Positions 56,001 to 63,984 of a DNA stretch of 64,000 nt are shown in pieces (position 1 is the first letter of the stretch; every line of letters starts with the position of its first letter). The notes under the pieces were generated by a model. That model was not told the origin of the DNA. It made no database searches and saw only the letters and a list, made by a program, of their open reading frames with translations. A program made the position numbers and the translations under genes. Origin of the DNA: a bacterium (lineage in GTDB: Bacteria > Planctomycetota > Planctomycetia > Planctomycetales > Planctomycetaceae); contig WGMU01000090.1 of the NCBI GenBank assembly GCA_016124895.1, positions 23,345 to 87,344 on the forward strand. The letters run 5' to 3'.

Positions 56001-56860
56001 TCTCGGCTGACGAAGTGGCTGAGCGAGAGAAGGCTTTGTCCAAAGGCGAACGCGGACAGGTCATCGACCTCGAAGACGTCGTCATGCCTGGAGCCCGTCT
56101 CGTGATTCCTGGGAGCCATCTGGTGTCGCGCAAGCCGCCTCGTGGCGGACACTTTGCTGAGTGGCTTGTTGAGCAGCTCATCGAAGGTCGAGCGAAAGGC
56201 AACCGCTACAACGCCTGGCAGATGTCGCCGCCGCCGTTGTTCCGCGAGGGTGACAAAGTGCAGACCGACTGGCTGTTCCGCTTCCTGAAAGACCCGGGAC
56301 AGCTCAGGCACACCGTTGTGCTGCGGATGCCTAAGTTCAATATGAGTAACGAGGAGGCACGGATCCTGGCCAACTACTTTGCTGCAGCCGACGGGTCGCC
56401 TTATCCGTATCAGTCACTCCCGCAGAGCGAACCCGCCTACCTGGCTGCTCAGCAGACTGAATTTGCGGCTGCTCATCCGGACCGAGCGGCAGTCAACAGT
56501 TATCTCGGGGAGTCCTGGAGCACGCTGAATGAGCAACTCTGCATCAAATGCCACGCGGTCGGCGGTAAAGAGTTCAAGGCGGGCAACGATCCCAATGTGA
56601 TCCGTGGTCCGAACCTTGAATACGTCAGCCAGCGGTTGCGTCCCGAATGGACGCTGATGTGGCTGTACAATCCTCGCTGGATCACGCCTTACACGTCGAT
56701 GCCGGCACCATTCCCGAAAAATCAAGAGCAGTTCAAACCCCTGTTCGACGGCAACGGCACCGACCAGACGATCGGCGTCCGGGACGCTTTGATCAATTAC
56801 TACCATCTGATGGAACGCCAGTCACACCAGCCTGCACCTCAGCAGGTCAGTGCTAACTGA
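53027..56860 (+). CDS. Octaheme membrane-anchored cytochrome c with coiled coil
   Basis: 1277 residues. The ATG at 53027 is preferred over a TTG at 52991. One N-terminal membrane segment (VVFCISVIAFCVATLLML) is followed by about 170 residues of heptad-rich coiled coil (EAEMQAAYQAVAGSEDEYRQ and on). Eight CXXCH heme sites lie at residues 264, 328, 383, 418, 556, 726, 898 and 1172, spread over several cytochrome-c-like domains. No homologue of cytochrome c1 is otherwise encoded here, so this protein may take its place in the bc complex. Family not recognised by name. It is probably periplasmic, passing electrons from the Rieske protein to carriers downstream. Confidence 0.92.
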   Translation: MPATEQYRYNIKRMHVVFCISVIAFCVATLLMLYKDHDDEWRDYQGTFERIQSLKIEAEMQAAYQAVAGSEDEYRQKKHQLEGERDSLQAELVSSSQQFQELTAEVAELERQYKQQGSDVRFKRADRDVARATYDLGVRDNIPADDLTVLKEKFDSLQAEVAEMELRWERQETELNNKKDALAEVTKGRDEATESLTKFTAEIARLSDSLDAIDPSSEVKRAKHAFMQWPIIDGFNSPRKVEQDWLPNLHVTLGMTSVARFDRCKTCHQGISRFGAGNVAVYPHGEVDSDDPADWVADNQFPHPYSSHPRPDVYLTDVSPHPQAKFGCTICHDGQGSATSFLNAQHGPNDPHQEHEWAHDYGHYHNHFWELPMQPQRLREATCLKCHHEVVELGVNPEFGATAPHVYKGWQLIRKYGCFGCHEINGHDGGERIGPDLRLEPTEEELPKYAADPNMVPGLLRKVGPSLKHIGQKTSEAFIAYWTEEPGRFRPATKMPRFFGLSNLEDHYGAQLSRVELAALARHLIHQSSDVDLDLPAAGYEPNAERGKVLFSERGCLACHSFDDKTFKDATADFGPNLTQTSKKLLAGEAGFNWLYTWIRDPQRHHPRSKMPDLFLDPYTTAEGVVDPAADIAKFLQGDGPQEFPTPEFEPEALKDLVTQYVSGKALTHDQFNEFWESRKYPFAADKIKGDEVALVFDGDGAPDDEQWNDMLLEYLGRRSVARYGCYGCHDINGYGTSRPIGTALQDWGRKDPHRLAPEHIHEFLHHHGQPDGSSTEHFVEQAIEKAATGTFDSKEEEEAGLRTAFFYDSLIHHGRPGFIFQKLRDPRSYDYQKIETKGYTERLVMPKFPVTEEEAEAIATFVLGLVAEPPAPEYVYRPDEQASDRNQGEILLQKFNCVGCHMIDMHEMEYAIEDGGLATYSPQPADHAKAVNELIQWRKPVPALTGRTYEIDGESLATVKFAGLPYLLPDPEEAPEDQVWAFDSWEPVHVLSADEVAEREKALSKGERGQVIDLEDVVMPGARLVIPGSHLVSRKPPRGGHFAEWLVEQLIEGRAKGNRYNAWQMSPPPLFREGDKVQTDWLFRFLKDPGQLRHTVVLRMPKFNMSNEEARILANYFAAADGSPYPYQSLPQSEPAYLAAQQTEFAAAHPDRAAVNSYLGESWSTLNEQLCIKCHAVGGKEFKAGNDPNVIRGPNLEYVSQRLRPEWTLMWLYNPRWITPYTSMPAPFPKNQEQFKPLFDGNGTDQTIGVRDALINYYHLMERQSHQPAPQQVSAN

Positions 56861-56886
56861 AAGAGCCGTTTCGACCGAGAGTATCC

Positions 56887-57744
56887 ATGACACGTTTCAC
56901 GTTTGCTGTTCTGCTGCCTGGTATCGCTCTGATTGCGATGGGCTGCGACCTGAATAAGGTTGATCCAGGTGGTGGTATTTCGTCCGACAGTGTGGTCACG
57001 ATCCGCAATGGTTCCTCTGCAGCAACACCTGCAGGTGGTGACGGCGGTGGAGGCGGTACCGCTGTGGCAGCAGCCAGCGGTGCGCCGGGCAAGCTGATCG
57101 GAACGATCAAATTCGCAGGCACGCCTCCAGTTCTGCCGCCGAAAGCAACCAAAGGCAATGCCAAGGATCCAGCCGTCTGCGCAAAAGACGCTGACATCCC
57201 TGACGAAAGTCTGCTTGTCGGAGCGAACGGCGGGCTGCGGCATGTTTTCATCTATCTTGACAAGGCACCGGGAGAGGGGACGGCAGAGCTTCCCCCCGCC
57301 GGTGAATTTGACCAGAAGGCCTGTATCTTTACGTCGCACTCGTTTCTGGCGATCGCTGAGGTCGAGTTTGGAGTGAAGAACTCCGACGCTGTCGCGCATA
57401 ACGTTCACACGTTCCCGGCGCTTGGGGCCGTGCAGAACTTCGGGATGGAGCCGAATTCTTCGACGACGATGTCGTTCAACAAAGCCGAGAAGGCACCGAT
57501 GCAGATCAAGTGCGACATCCATCCGTGGATGGAAGCCTGGGCACTGGTCCTTGAGCACCCCTACATGGCTGCGACCGATGAGAACGGGAACTTCGAACTG
57601 CCTGAGCTTCCGGGTGGAACCTACAACGTCCGCATCTGGCACGAACGTGGTGCGAAGAACGGGCAGTTGGAGCGAGCCAAAGTCACGATCAACGGGGAAA
57701 CCCGTCTGGATCGTGAATTCCCTGCTGGCGATTTCAAACTGTAA
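56887..57744 (+). CDS. Lipoprotein with cupredoxin-like domain
   Basis: 285 residues. The lipobox IALIAMGC places the mature N-terminus at Cys19, so it is a lipid-anchored protein. A Gly/Ala-rich linker follows. The folded part contains CIFTSHSFLAI, AHNVHTFPA and IKCDIHPWMEAW, a Cys-x2-His-x2-Met arrangement with an upstream His that resembles a type 1 copper site. The end (ENGNFELPELPGGTYNVRIWHE) looks like a carboxypeptidase-regulatory-type beta-sandwich. It lies 26 bases after the octaheme gene, within the respiratory operon. A role as a tethered copper electron carrier is plausible, but a copper-storage or structural role cannot be ruled out. Confidence 0.75.
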   Translation: MTRFTFAVLLPGIALIAMGCDLNKVDPGGGISSDSVVTIRNGSSAATPAGGDGGGGGTAVAAASGAPGKLIGTIKFAGTPPVLPPKATKGNAKDPAVCAKDADIPDESLLVGANGGLRHVFIYLDKAPGEGTAELPPAGEFDQKACIFTSHSFLAIAEVEFGVKNSDAVAHNVHTFPALGAVQNFGMEPNSSTTMSFNKAEKAPMQIKCDIHPWMEAWALVLEHPYMAATDENGNFELPELPGGTYNVRIWHERGAKNGQLERAKVTINGETRLDREFPAGDFKL

Positions 57745-57808
57745 GCATCACGTCGGCTCCGGCGTGGCCTGAGCTGCGACCTGTGTCGATTTAAAAAGAG
57801 ATCGATCC

Positions 57809-59200
57809 GTGAAATTTTCAGACACCATCGTCTGTGCTGTCGCACTGCTGGGCATCGCCGGATGCTCTTCAAACAGTGTTCCACAGTTCGAGACAAGTCA
57901 GGATACCGGGAAGCTGTTTCAGCCGGCGCGTGACGCGGTTGAGTCTGAACTGCAGGCAGCTTTTGGCACGCCCGAGAATCTGGTTGTGTGGCCGGACCTG
58001 CCGGTCGACTTCGGGAGCTTCGGTGGCTCGATCGAAAAGGTGACAACTCAGGGAACTCTCGTGGTCCCCCTGGCTGGTCAATCCGCCCTGGCGACGGATG
58101 AACGCCTGCCGGAACTCAGCGGTGCCGCAGTTCTGGTTGCCCCAGCCGCTGGTGGGGAGAAAGGGGCCGAAGGTGGCGAGAATGCCGCTGCTGTTTACCG
58201 GGTCGCTCATTACGATCCGGAATCAAAGACCCTTCGCGTTGTCGATGAAAATGGGAAGCCAACGCAGGTAACGGCAGCAGAAGGTGACGGCGTTCAGGTT
58301 ATTGGTGATGGCCTGCAGAAGGGCCGCAACCTGTACCTCAAGCACTGCATGCACTGTCATGGCGTCTCAGGCGATGGTGACGGCCCGACGGCTCCTTACC
58401 TGAAGCCCCGGCCGCGTGATTATCGCAAAGGCATCTTCAAGTTCACGTCAACCAAAACCGGCGTGCGAGCCAGTCGCGACGACCTGTTCCGCCTGGTGAA
58501 GCTGGGTGTGCCGGGAACGTACATGCCGTCATTCATGCTGCTGCCTGACGACGAAGTCAGTGCGATCGTCGAATACGTTCGCTGGCTGTCGATGCGTGGC
58601 GAACTCGAAAGTAAGCTTGTAGTGCAGCTCGCACTGGACTTCGGAAGTGACCAGATCGGGCCAAAGCGAACCTTTGCCGATATGTCTACAGAGTTCGACG
58701 CGTTCCGCGGGTCAGATCTGCCGGACATTGTCAAATCGGCTGGGGAAGAACTGGGAGCGGACTGGAGTGCTCCGGAAGACGCTGAGAACCTCGTCATTCC
58801 GAAAGAAGAACGTGTCGCGTCATCACTCGAGTCGATTGCTCGCGGACGCAAGATGTTCTTGAGTGAGAAGACGAAGTGCTACTCGTGTCATGGAGAAACC
58901 GGGGCCGGCAACGGTGCGGCCACCGAAGAAATCAATGACCTGCCCGGTCAGCCGGGCGTCAAGGCGGAAGTGCCGGGGCTGTTTGATGCCTGGGGCAATA
59001 TCGTCAAGCCGCGAAATCTACAGCGTGGCCTGTTCCGCGGAGGCCGACGGCCGATCGACATTTACCGCCGGATTCATTCGGGCATTAAAGGCACACCGAT
59101 GCAGGCATTTGGTAACAACCTGAGTGACCAGGATATCTGGGACCTCGTCAATTACGTTTTGAACGTTCCATTCGAGAAGAAGACGCAGGCGTCTCACTGA
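57809..59200 (+). CDS. Diheme cytochrome c lipoprotein
   Basis: 463 residues from a GTG start. The lipobox LLGIAGC gives a lipid anchor. Two cytochrome c domains follow: CMHCH at 180-184 with the class I pattern (later LGVPGTYMPSFMLLPDDE, with possible Met ligand), and CYSCH at 357-361 (later GTPMQAFGNNLSDQDIWDLVNYVL). The first 170 residues have no heme site and no recognised domain. It sits between the cupredoxin-like lipoprotein and oxidase subunit II and probably delivers electrons to the CuA site. No other small cytochrome c is encoded in the window. Confidence 0.92.
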   Translation: MKFSDTIVCAVALLGIAGCSSNSVPQFETSQDTGKLFQPARDAVESELQAAFGTPENLVVWPDLPVDFGSFGGSIEKVTTQGTLVVPLAGQSALATDERLPELSGAAVLVAPAAGGEKGAEGGENAAAVYRVAHYDPESKTLRVVDENGKPTQVTAAEGDGVQVIGDGLQKGRNLYLKHCMHCHGVSGDGDGPTAPYLKPRPRDYRKGIFKFTSTKTGVRASRDDLFRLVKLGVPGTYMPSFMLLPDDEVSAIVEYVRWLSMRGELESKLVVQLALDFGSDQIGPKRTFADMSTEFDAFRGSDLPDIVKSAGEELGADWSAPEDAENLVIPKEERVASSLESIARGRKMFLSEKTKCYSCHGETGAGNGAATEEINDLPGQPGVKAEVPGLFDAWGNIVKPRNLQRGLFRGGRRPIDIYRRIHSGIKGTPMQAFGNNLSDQDIWDLVNYVLNVPFEKKTQASH

Positions 59201-59235
59201 GTTTCTGTTCGAGACGATCCGCAGGAGTCATCCTC

Positions 59236-60078
59236 GTGAATAAGTTCTGGCCTCTGTTTTTCTGCTTCTGGCCCATTGTTGCGGTTGTCGCCTTCTGGAT
59301 TTCCCCAGCGATGAACTGGTGGTTTCCTGGCATGGCGATGAGCCCGCTCGGCCAGCAGATCGACAATCTGTTTTACATGATTCTGGTCATTGTCGGGCTG
59401 GTGTTTGTTGGTACGCACATCGGCCTCGGCTATGTACTGTTTCGTGGCGTCGCTCACGAAGACGAGAAGAAGTCGTGGTTCTCGCACGGCAGCCACAAAC
59501 TGGAAGTGCTGTGGTCTGTCGCACCGGCCGGCATCCTGCTGTTCATGAGTCTGTATCAGTTGGACGTGTGGATGCGGTATCGAGTAAAGAGCCACTTCCC
59601 GGACGAAGTACAGCCGATTGCAGAAGTCACTGCCCGGCAGTTTGAGTGGCGGATTCGGTATCCCGCTCCAGGTAAGGCTCTGATGCCGACCCCCCAGCCC
59701 GACGATCTGTATACAGTCAATGATCTGCATGTCCCGTTTGGCCGTCCGGTCATGATTCGCCTGCGCAGCATGGACGTGCAGCACTCATTCTTCGTTCCAG
59801 AGCTGCGTATCAAGCAGGACGCCGTGCCGGGAACGGTGATTCCAATCTGGTTTGAAACGGTTGATGAAGGTGACTTCGACCTGACATGTGCCGAACTCTG
59901 CGGGTGGGGTCATTACAAAATGCGGGGCCGTGTATTCGCTGAGCGTGAGTCGCAGTTTCAGCATTATCTGAAGACTCTGCAGGCTGAGCAGGACTATGAC
60001 GGCGTTCGAGAACTCGGATCGACCGGGGCTCAGATCGCCGAGTATTCCCGCGGGCCTCATAAACAAGCCGGGCACTGA
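59236..60078 (+). CDS. coxB: Cytochrome c oxidase subunit II
   Basis: 280 residues, GTG start with CAGGAG upstream. Two N-terminal membrane helices precede the periplasmic cupredoxin domain. The CuA site is complete: DVQHSFFVPELRIKQD supplies the first His, and CAELCGWGHYKM carries both Cys, the Glu backbone ligand, His and Met. There is no fused cytochrome c, in contrast to caa3 oxidases. It accepts electrons from a cytochrome c, here most likely the diheme lipoprotein encoded 35 bases upstream. Confidence 0.96.
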   Translation: MNKFWPLFFCFWPIVAVVAFWISPAMNWWFPGMAMSPLGQQIDNLFYMILVIVGLVFVGTHIGLGYVLFRGVAHEDEKKSWFSHGSHKLEVLWSVAPAGILLFMSLYQLDVWMRYRVKSHFPDEVQPIAEVTARQFEWRIRYPAPGKALMPTPQPDDLYTVNDLHVPFGRPVMIRLRSMDVQHSFFVPELRIKQDAVPGTVIPIWFETVDEGDFDLTCAELCGWGHYKMRGRVFAERESQFQHYLKTLQAEQDYDGVRELGSTGAQIAEYSRGPHKQAGH

Positions 60079-60147
60079 GTCAGCTCCCGGATCACCTGTT
60101 TTTACGAATCAATCCTGCGAAAGCAGCTACCTCCAAGAGGACTCGCC

Positions 60148-61995
60148 GTGAGCACTCTTTCTCCGACCGCTGATGTGCATGGCCACGGACACGAAGGTCA
60201 CGGGCACCATGACATCGGGTTTATCCGCAAGTACGTCTTCTCGACCGACCACAAAGTCATCGGGATTCAGTTCCTGATGACGACGCTGCTGATGCTGCTG
60301 GTCGGCGGGGCACTCGCTCTGGGTGTACGCTTCCAGCTTGCCTGGCCGTGGCGAACCGTGCCGATCGTTGGGGAAATCGTGTTCTCCGGAGAGGGCGGAA
60401 CGATGTCGCCCGAGTTCTATACGATGCTCGTCACGATGCATGCTTCGGTGATGATCTTCCTGGTGATCATCCCGATTCTGGCCGGAGCGTTCGGGAACTT
60501 CCTGATCCCGCTGATGGTCGGTGCCGACGATATGGCCTTCCCGGTGCTGAATATGCTCAGCTACTGGTTCATGTGGCCCGCTATTTTCTTCTTCGGTCTG
60601 GCCTTTTTCTGGTCAGGGCTCGACGCCGCCCCCGCTCAGGGATGGACCTCGTATCCCGTCCTGTCCGCTCTGAAGGAAGCCGCTCCCGGAGCTGGCATCG
60701 CTCAGACCTGGTGGCTGATGGGACTGACGTTCGTCGGTGTCTCGTCGATGATGGGCTCGGTCAACTACATGACGACCATCATCAACATGCGGGCGCCGGG
60801 AATGACGTTGTTCCGGATGCCGCTGACAATCTGGGGGATGTTCATCACGGCAATTCTGCAGGCCTTTGCTCTGCCTGTGCTGACGGCGGCTGGCTTCATG
60901 CTTGTGGCTGAACGAGTGCTGGGCTTCAACTTCTTTGTTCCTGGCGGCTTGATCGTCAATGACAGCGATCCGACGGTCGGTGGCGGGCAGCCGCTGCTGT
61001 GGCAGCACCTCTTCTGGTTCTACTCACACCCGGCCGTGTACATCATGCTGCTGCCGGCGATGGGGATGGTTTCCGACATGCTGGCCGCCCAGGTTCGTAA
61101 GCCCATCTTCGGTTACAAACCGATGGTGTACTCGATGGCTGCAATCGCCGGGCTGGGCTTCATTGTGTGGGGCCACCACATGTTTACATCCGGCATGAAT
61201 CCAGCCCTGGGCATGACGTTCATGATCTCAACCATGATGATTGCCCTGCCGTCGGCAGTGAAGGTCTTCAACTGGATCGGCACGATCTGGGGCGGCAAGG
61301 TCCGGTTCAACACGGTCATGCTGAACTGTGTCGCCTTTATCTCGATGTTTATCGTCGGCGGCCTGAGTGGTATCTGGATGGCGTCCGTCCCGACGGACAT
61401 CTACTTTCACGATACCTACTTCATCGTGGCCCACTTCCATTACGTGCTCTTCGGTGCGACTCTGTTCGGCTGCTTCGGCGCCATTCAGTACTGGTACCCG
61501 AAAATGTTCGGCCGCAAGATGAACGAGACGGCCGGCAAGCTGCACTTCCTGCTGACGTTTATCGGTTTCAACGGGACGTTCTTCCCGATGCACATGCTGG
61601 GGATCGCCGGGTTTCCGCGACGTTACGCCGACCCGTACATCCACCCCTACATGGAGCACCTGATGCCGATGAACCGGTTCATGACGCTCTGTGCGATTCT
61701 GATGGGTCTCGCTCAGTTGATTCTGATCGGTAACTTCATCCTCAGTTACTTCACGGGTGAGAAAGTCGGCCGGAATCCCTGGCAGGCTAATGGGCTCGAA
61801 TGGTCAGCACCTTCTCCGCCGGGTCACGGTAATTTCGATATTCCGCCGGTTGTTTATCGTGGCCCGTACGAGTACTCGTCGCCGCTGATTGACGATCGCG
61901 ACTACCTGATGCAGACCGACTTGCCTCCGAAGCGTCCTGTCGAAAAGGAACAGGACAACACGAGCAGTAATGACGCGGCAGAAGGTCAAGGCTGA
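60148..61995 (+). CDS. coxA: Cytochrome c oxidase subunit I (A2-type heme-copper oxidase)
   Basis: 615 residues, GTG start with AGAGGA upstream. Twelve-helix core with all metal ligands: a heme His in VTMHASVMIF, CuB His and cross-linked Tyr in FWFYSHPAVYIMLL, two CuB His in WGHHMFTSG, and the heme a and a3 His in HDTYFIVAHFHYVLF. The Glu of the D-channel motif (GHPEVY) is absent, and the YSHPxVY form present defines the A2 subfamily. The N-terminus is His-rich (HGHGHEGHGHHD). It reduces oxygen to water while pumping protons. Its last 26 bases overlap ctaA. Confidence 0.97.
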   Translation: MSTLSPTADVHGHGHEGHGHHDIGFIRKYVFSTDHKVIGIQFLMTTLLMLLVGGALALGVRFQLAWPWRTVPIVGEIVFSGEGGTMSPEFYTMLVTMHASVMIFLVIIPILAGAFGNFLIPLMVGADDMAFPVLNMLSYWFMWPAIFFFGLAFFWSGLDAAPAQGWTSYPVLSALKEAAPGAGIAQTWWLMGLTFVGVSSMMGSVNYMTTIINMRAPGMTLFRMPLTIWGMFITAILQAFALPVLTAAGFMLVAERVLGFNFFVPGGLIVNDSDPTVGGGQPLLWQHLFWFYSHPAVYIMLLPAMGMVSDMLAAQVRKPIFGYKPMVYSMAAIAGLGFIVWGHHMFTSGMNPALGMTFMISTMMIALPSAVKVFNWIGTIWGGKVRFNTVMLNCVAFISMFIVGGLSGIWMASVPTDIYFHDTYFIVAHFHYVLFGATLFGCFGAIQYWYPKMFGRKMNETAGKLHFLLTFIGFNGTFFPMHMLGIAGFPRRYADPYIHPYMEHLMPMNRFMTLCAILMGLAQLILIGNFILSYFTGEKVGRNPWQANGLEWSAPSPPGHGNFDIPPVVYRGPYEYSSPLIDDRDYLMQTDLPPKRPVEKEQDNTSSNDAAEGQG

Positions 61996-62944
61996 GGTCG
62001 AAACAGTGGCGTCACAGAGAGCGAATCCAGATCGCCTGGTTCACTGGCTGGCCGTTGTAACGGTGCTGGTGTCTCTTGCGCCGATTGGGCTGGGCTCACT
62101 GGTCACGACGCTGGGGGCCGGTATGGCGTTTCCGGACTGGCCGACGTCCGACGGGCAGGGGATGCTTGCCTATCCGTGGCTGTCAGCCAACGGTGACAAA
62201 TTTGTCGAACACGGCCATCGATTGGCGGGAATGCTGGTTGGTCTGTGTTCGATGGGGCTGTGTGCGGCGGCCGTCGCCACGCGCCGGTCACGGTCGGTGC
62301 AACTGGCGTGTGGAGCGGTCCTGGTCGGCGTGGTCATTCAAGGACTGCTCGGTGGTCTGCGGGTCCGACTGGATCAGCAGACGGTGGCCTTCGGGCATAG
62401 TGTGTTTGGCTGTCTGGTCTTTGTCAGTCTATGGCTGGTCACGGCAATGACGGGCTCCCGCTGGCAGAAGACGGCGAACGATGAAACTAATCCGTCCGGT
62501 AGAACACTGCTCTGTCTGGCAATGATCTACCCGACGTTGTGTCTGATTCAGTATGTCCTCGGTGGCTTTATTCGTCACCTGGGGTTGATGGTTCATGAGC
62601 ACGTTGCCGGAGCGATCCTTGTGGTGCTCGGAGCCGTGTGTGTCGTGTGGCTGAGTCTGATCTCGAAGAATCAGCGGGTGCGGCGAGCAGCTCTCGCGGT
62701 TGCCGGAGCCTGTGTTCTGCAGACTGCTGTCGGGCTGGCTGTCTGGGTCAGCAAGTTCGGACTGCCTGAACTCGGCTGGGTGGCGGTGCAGCATTCGATG
62801 TTTCAGGTCGTGGCCCGCACGCTGCACACCGTGGCCGGAATGAGTGTCGTCGCAACTGCGGTTTACTGGAGCGTCTCAGTGGTGCGGTGCAGCCGGCCAG
62901 CGATGGCGGATCGATCGCTTGAGCGCGGCGCCGCTACTGTTTGA
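61970..62944 (+). CDS. ctaA: Heme A synthase
   Basis: 324 residues with eight expected membrane helices. The four conserved histidines are in EHGHRLAGMLVG, AFGHSVFGCLVF, MVHEHVAGAILV and VQHSMFQVVARTLHT. It oxidises heme O to heme A for the oxidase. The ATG at 61970 overlaps the coxA end by 26 bases; a GTG near 62009, after the coxA stop, is an alternative start. It lies directly before the heme O synthase gene, the usual arrangement for assembly of an a-type oxidase. Confidence 0.93.
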   Translation: MTRQKVKAEVETVASQRANPDRLVHWLAVVTVLVSLAPIGLGSLVTTLGAGMAFPDWPTSDGQGMLAYPWLSANGDKFVEHGHRLAGMLVGLCSMGLCAAAVATRRSRSVQLACGAVLVGVVIQGLLGGLRVRLDQQTVAFGHSVFGCLVFVSLWLVTAMTGSRWQKTANDETNPSGRTLLCLAMIYPTLCLIQYVLGGFIRHLGLMVHEHVAGAILVVLGAVCVVWLSLISKNQRVRRAALAVAGACVLQTAVGLAVWVSKFGLPELGWVAVQHSMFQVVARTLHTVAGMSVVATAVYWSVSVVRCSRPAMADRSLERGAATV

Positions 62945-63019
62945 GTGTGTCTGCTGAAGTTGTGAAATACAGAGGTTGCTGGTTCTTTCGAGCCGTAACG
63001 TTTTCGGAAAGCGATTTTG

Positions 63020-63940
63020 ATGAGTTCGGTGAGCGTGCCAGGTCGGATCGAGCAGCGTGAGGCGGGATTGATCGCCGCGCGTGTCGGCGATTATGTGCAG
63101 CTTGCCAAGCCGCGAATTGCTGTGATGGCGATGGTCACTGTCGCCGTTGGCTACTTCGTTGGGGCTCAGGGAATTGTTCGGATCGCTGAGCTGGCCAGTG
63201 CCTGCTTCGGAATCCTGCTCGTTGCAGCCGCCTGTAACTTTCTGAATCAGTCGCTGGAAAAAGAAACTGACATTCTGATGCGGAGAACGGAAGGCCGGCC
63301 AGTCGCATCCGGACGAATCAGTGCCCGCGAGGTCTTCATTGCGGGGCTTGTCTTCGCGTCGATCGGAACGACCTGGCTGTGGTATTCAACGAACGTGACC
63401 ACGGCGGTGCTGGCGGCTGTGACGCTCGCCCTCTACGTCTGCATTTACACGCCGCTGAAACGTGTGTCGTTTCTGGGAACGATCGTTGGTGCCGTCTCCG
63501 GCGCACTGCCTCCGGTGCTTGGCTGGTCAGCGGCGGGCGGCGATCTTGACGGCGGAGCGCTGGCGCTCTTTCTGCTGCTCTTTGCCTGGCAGTTTCCACA
63601 CTTTCTGGCGATCGCAACGATTCATCGACAGGACTACGAATCCGCCGGACTCCGGATGCTGCCCATGTTCGGTGGCAATCGTAGTGCGGCCGGACTGGTC
63701 AGCGTTGTCTATGCCAGTGTGCTGATTCCGATCAGCCTGCTGGTCTGGGATCAGGGCCTCGCCGGATCGGCTTATGTGACAGTTGCCGTTGTCGGAGGTC
63801 TTGCCTACCTGATCAGCTCATTCCGCTTTCTGCTCGATCAGTCGCAGCAGCGGGCGCGAGAACTGCTGTTGTGCTCGATCGTCTATCTGCCGACGGTCCT
63901 GTTGACGATTACCTGGGATCACTATCGACTTCTGTCTTAG
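63020..63940 (+). CDS. ctaB: Heme O synthase (protoheme IX farnesyltransferase)
   Basis: 306 residues of the UbiA prenyltransferase family. VQLAKPRIAVMAM opens the membrane domain. The first Asp-rich site reads NFLNQSLEKETDILMRRTEGRP, with Glu in place of the first usual Asp. HRQDYESAGLRMLP is the second site. It attaches farnesyl to protoheme, giving heme O for ctaA. The ATG at 63020 is preferred over the TTG one codon earlier. The gene is followed by the start of another frame at the window's right edge. Confidence 0.94.
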   Translation: MSSVSVPGRIEQREAGLIAARVGDYVQLAKPRIAVMAMVTVAVGYFVGAQGIVRIAELASACFGILLVAAACNFLNQSLEKETDILMRRTEGRPVASGRISAREVFIAGLVFASIGTTWLWYSTNVTTAVLAAVTLALYVCIYTPLKRVSFLGTIVGAVSGALPPVLGWSAAGGDLDGGALALFLLLFAWQFPHFLAIATIHRQDYESAGLRMLPMFGGNRSAAGLVSVVYASVLIPISLLVWDQGLAGSAYVTVAVVGGLAYLISSFRFLLDQSQQRARELLLCSIVYLPTVLLTITWDHYRLLS

Positions 63941-63984
63941 CTTCGAGTCCGGAGTCCGCTCCGGTCCCTGCTGGAATTCAAGAA

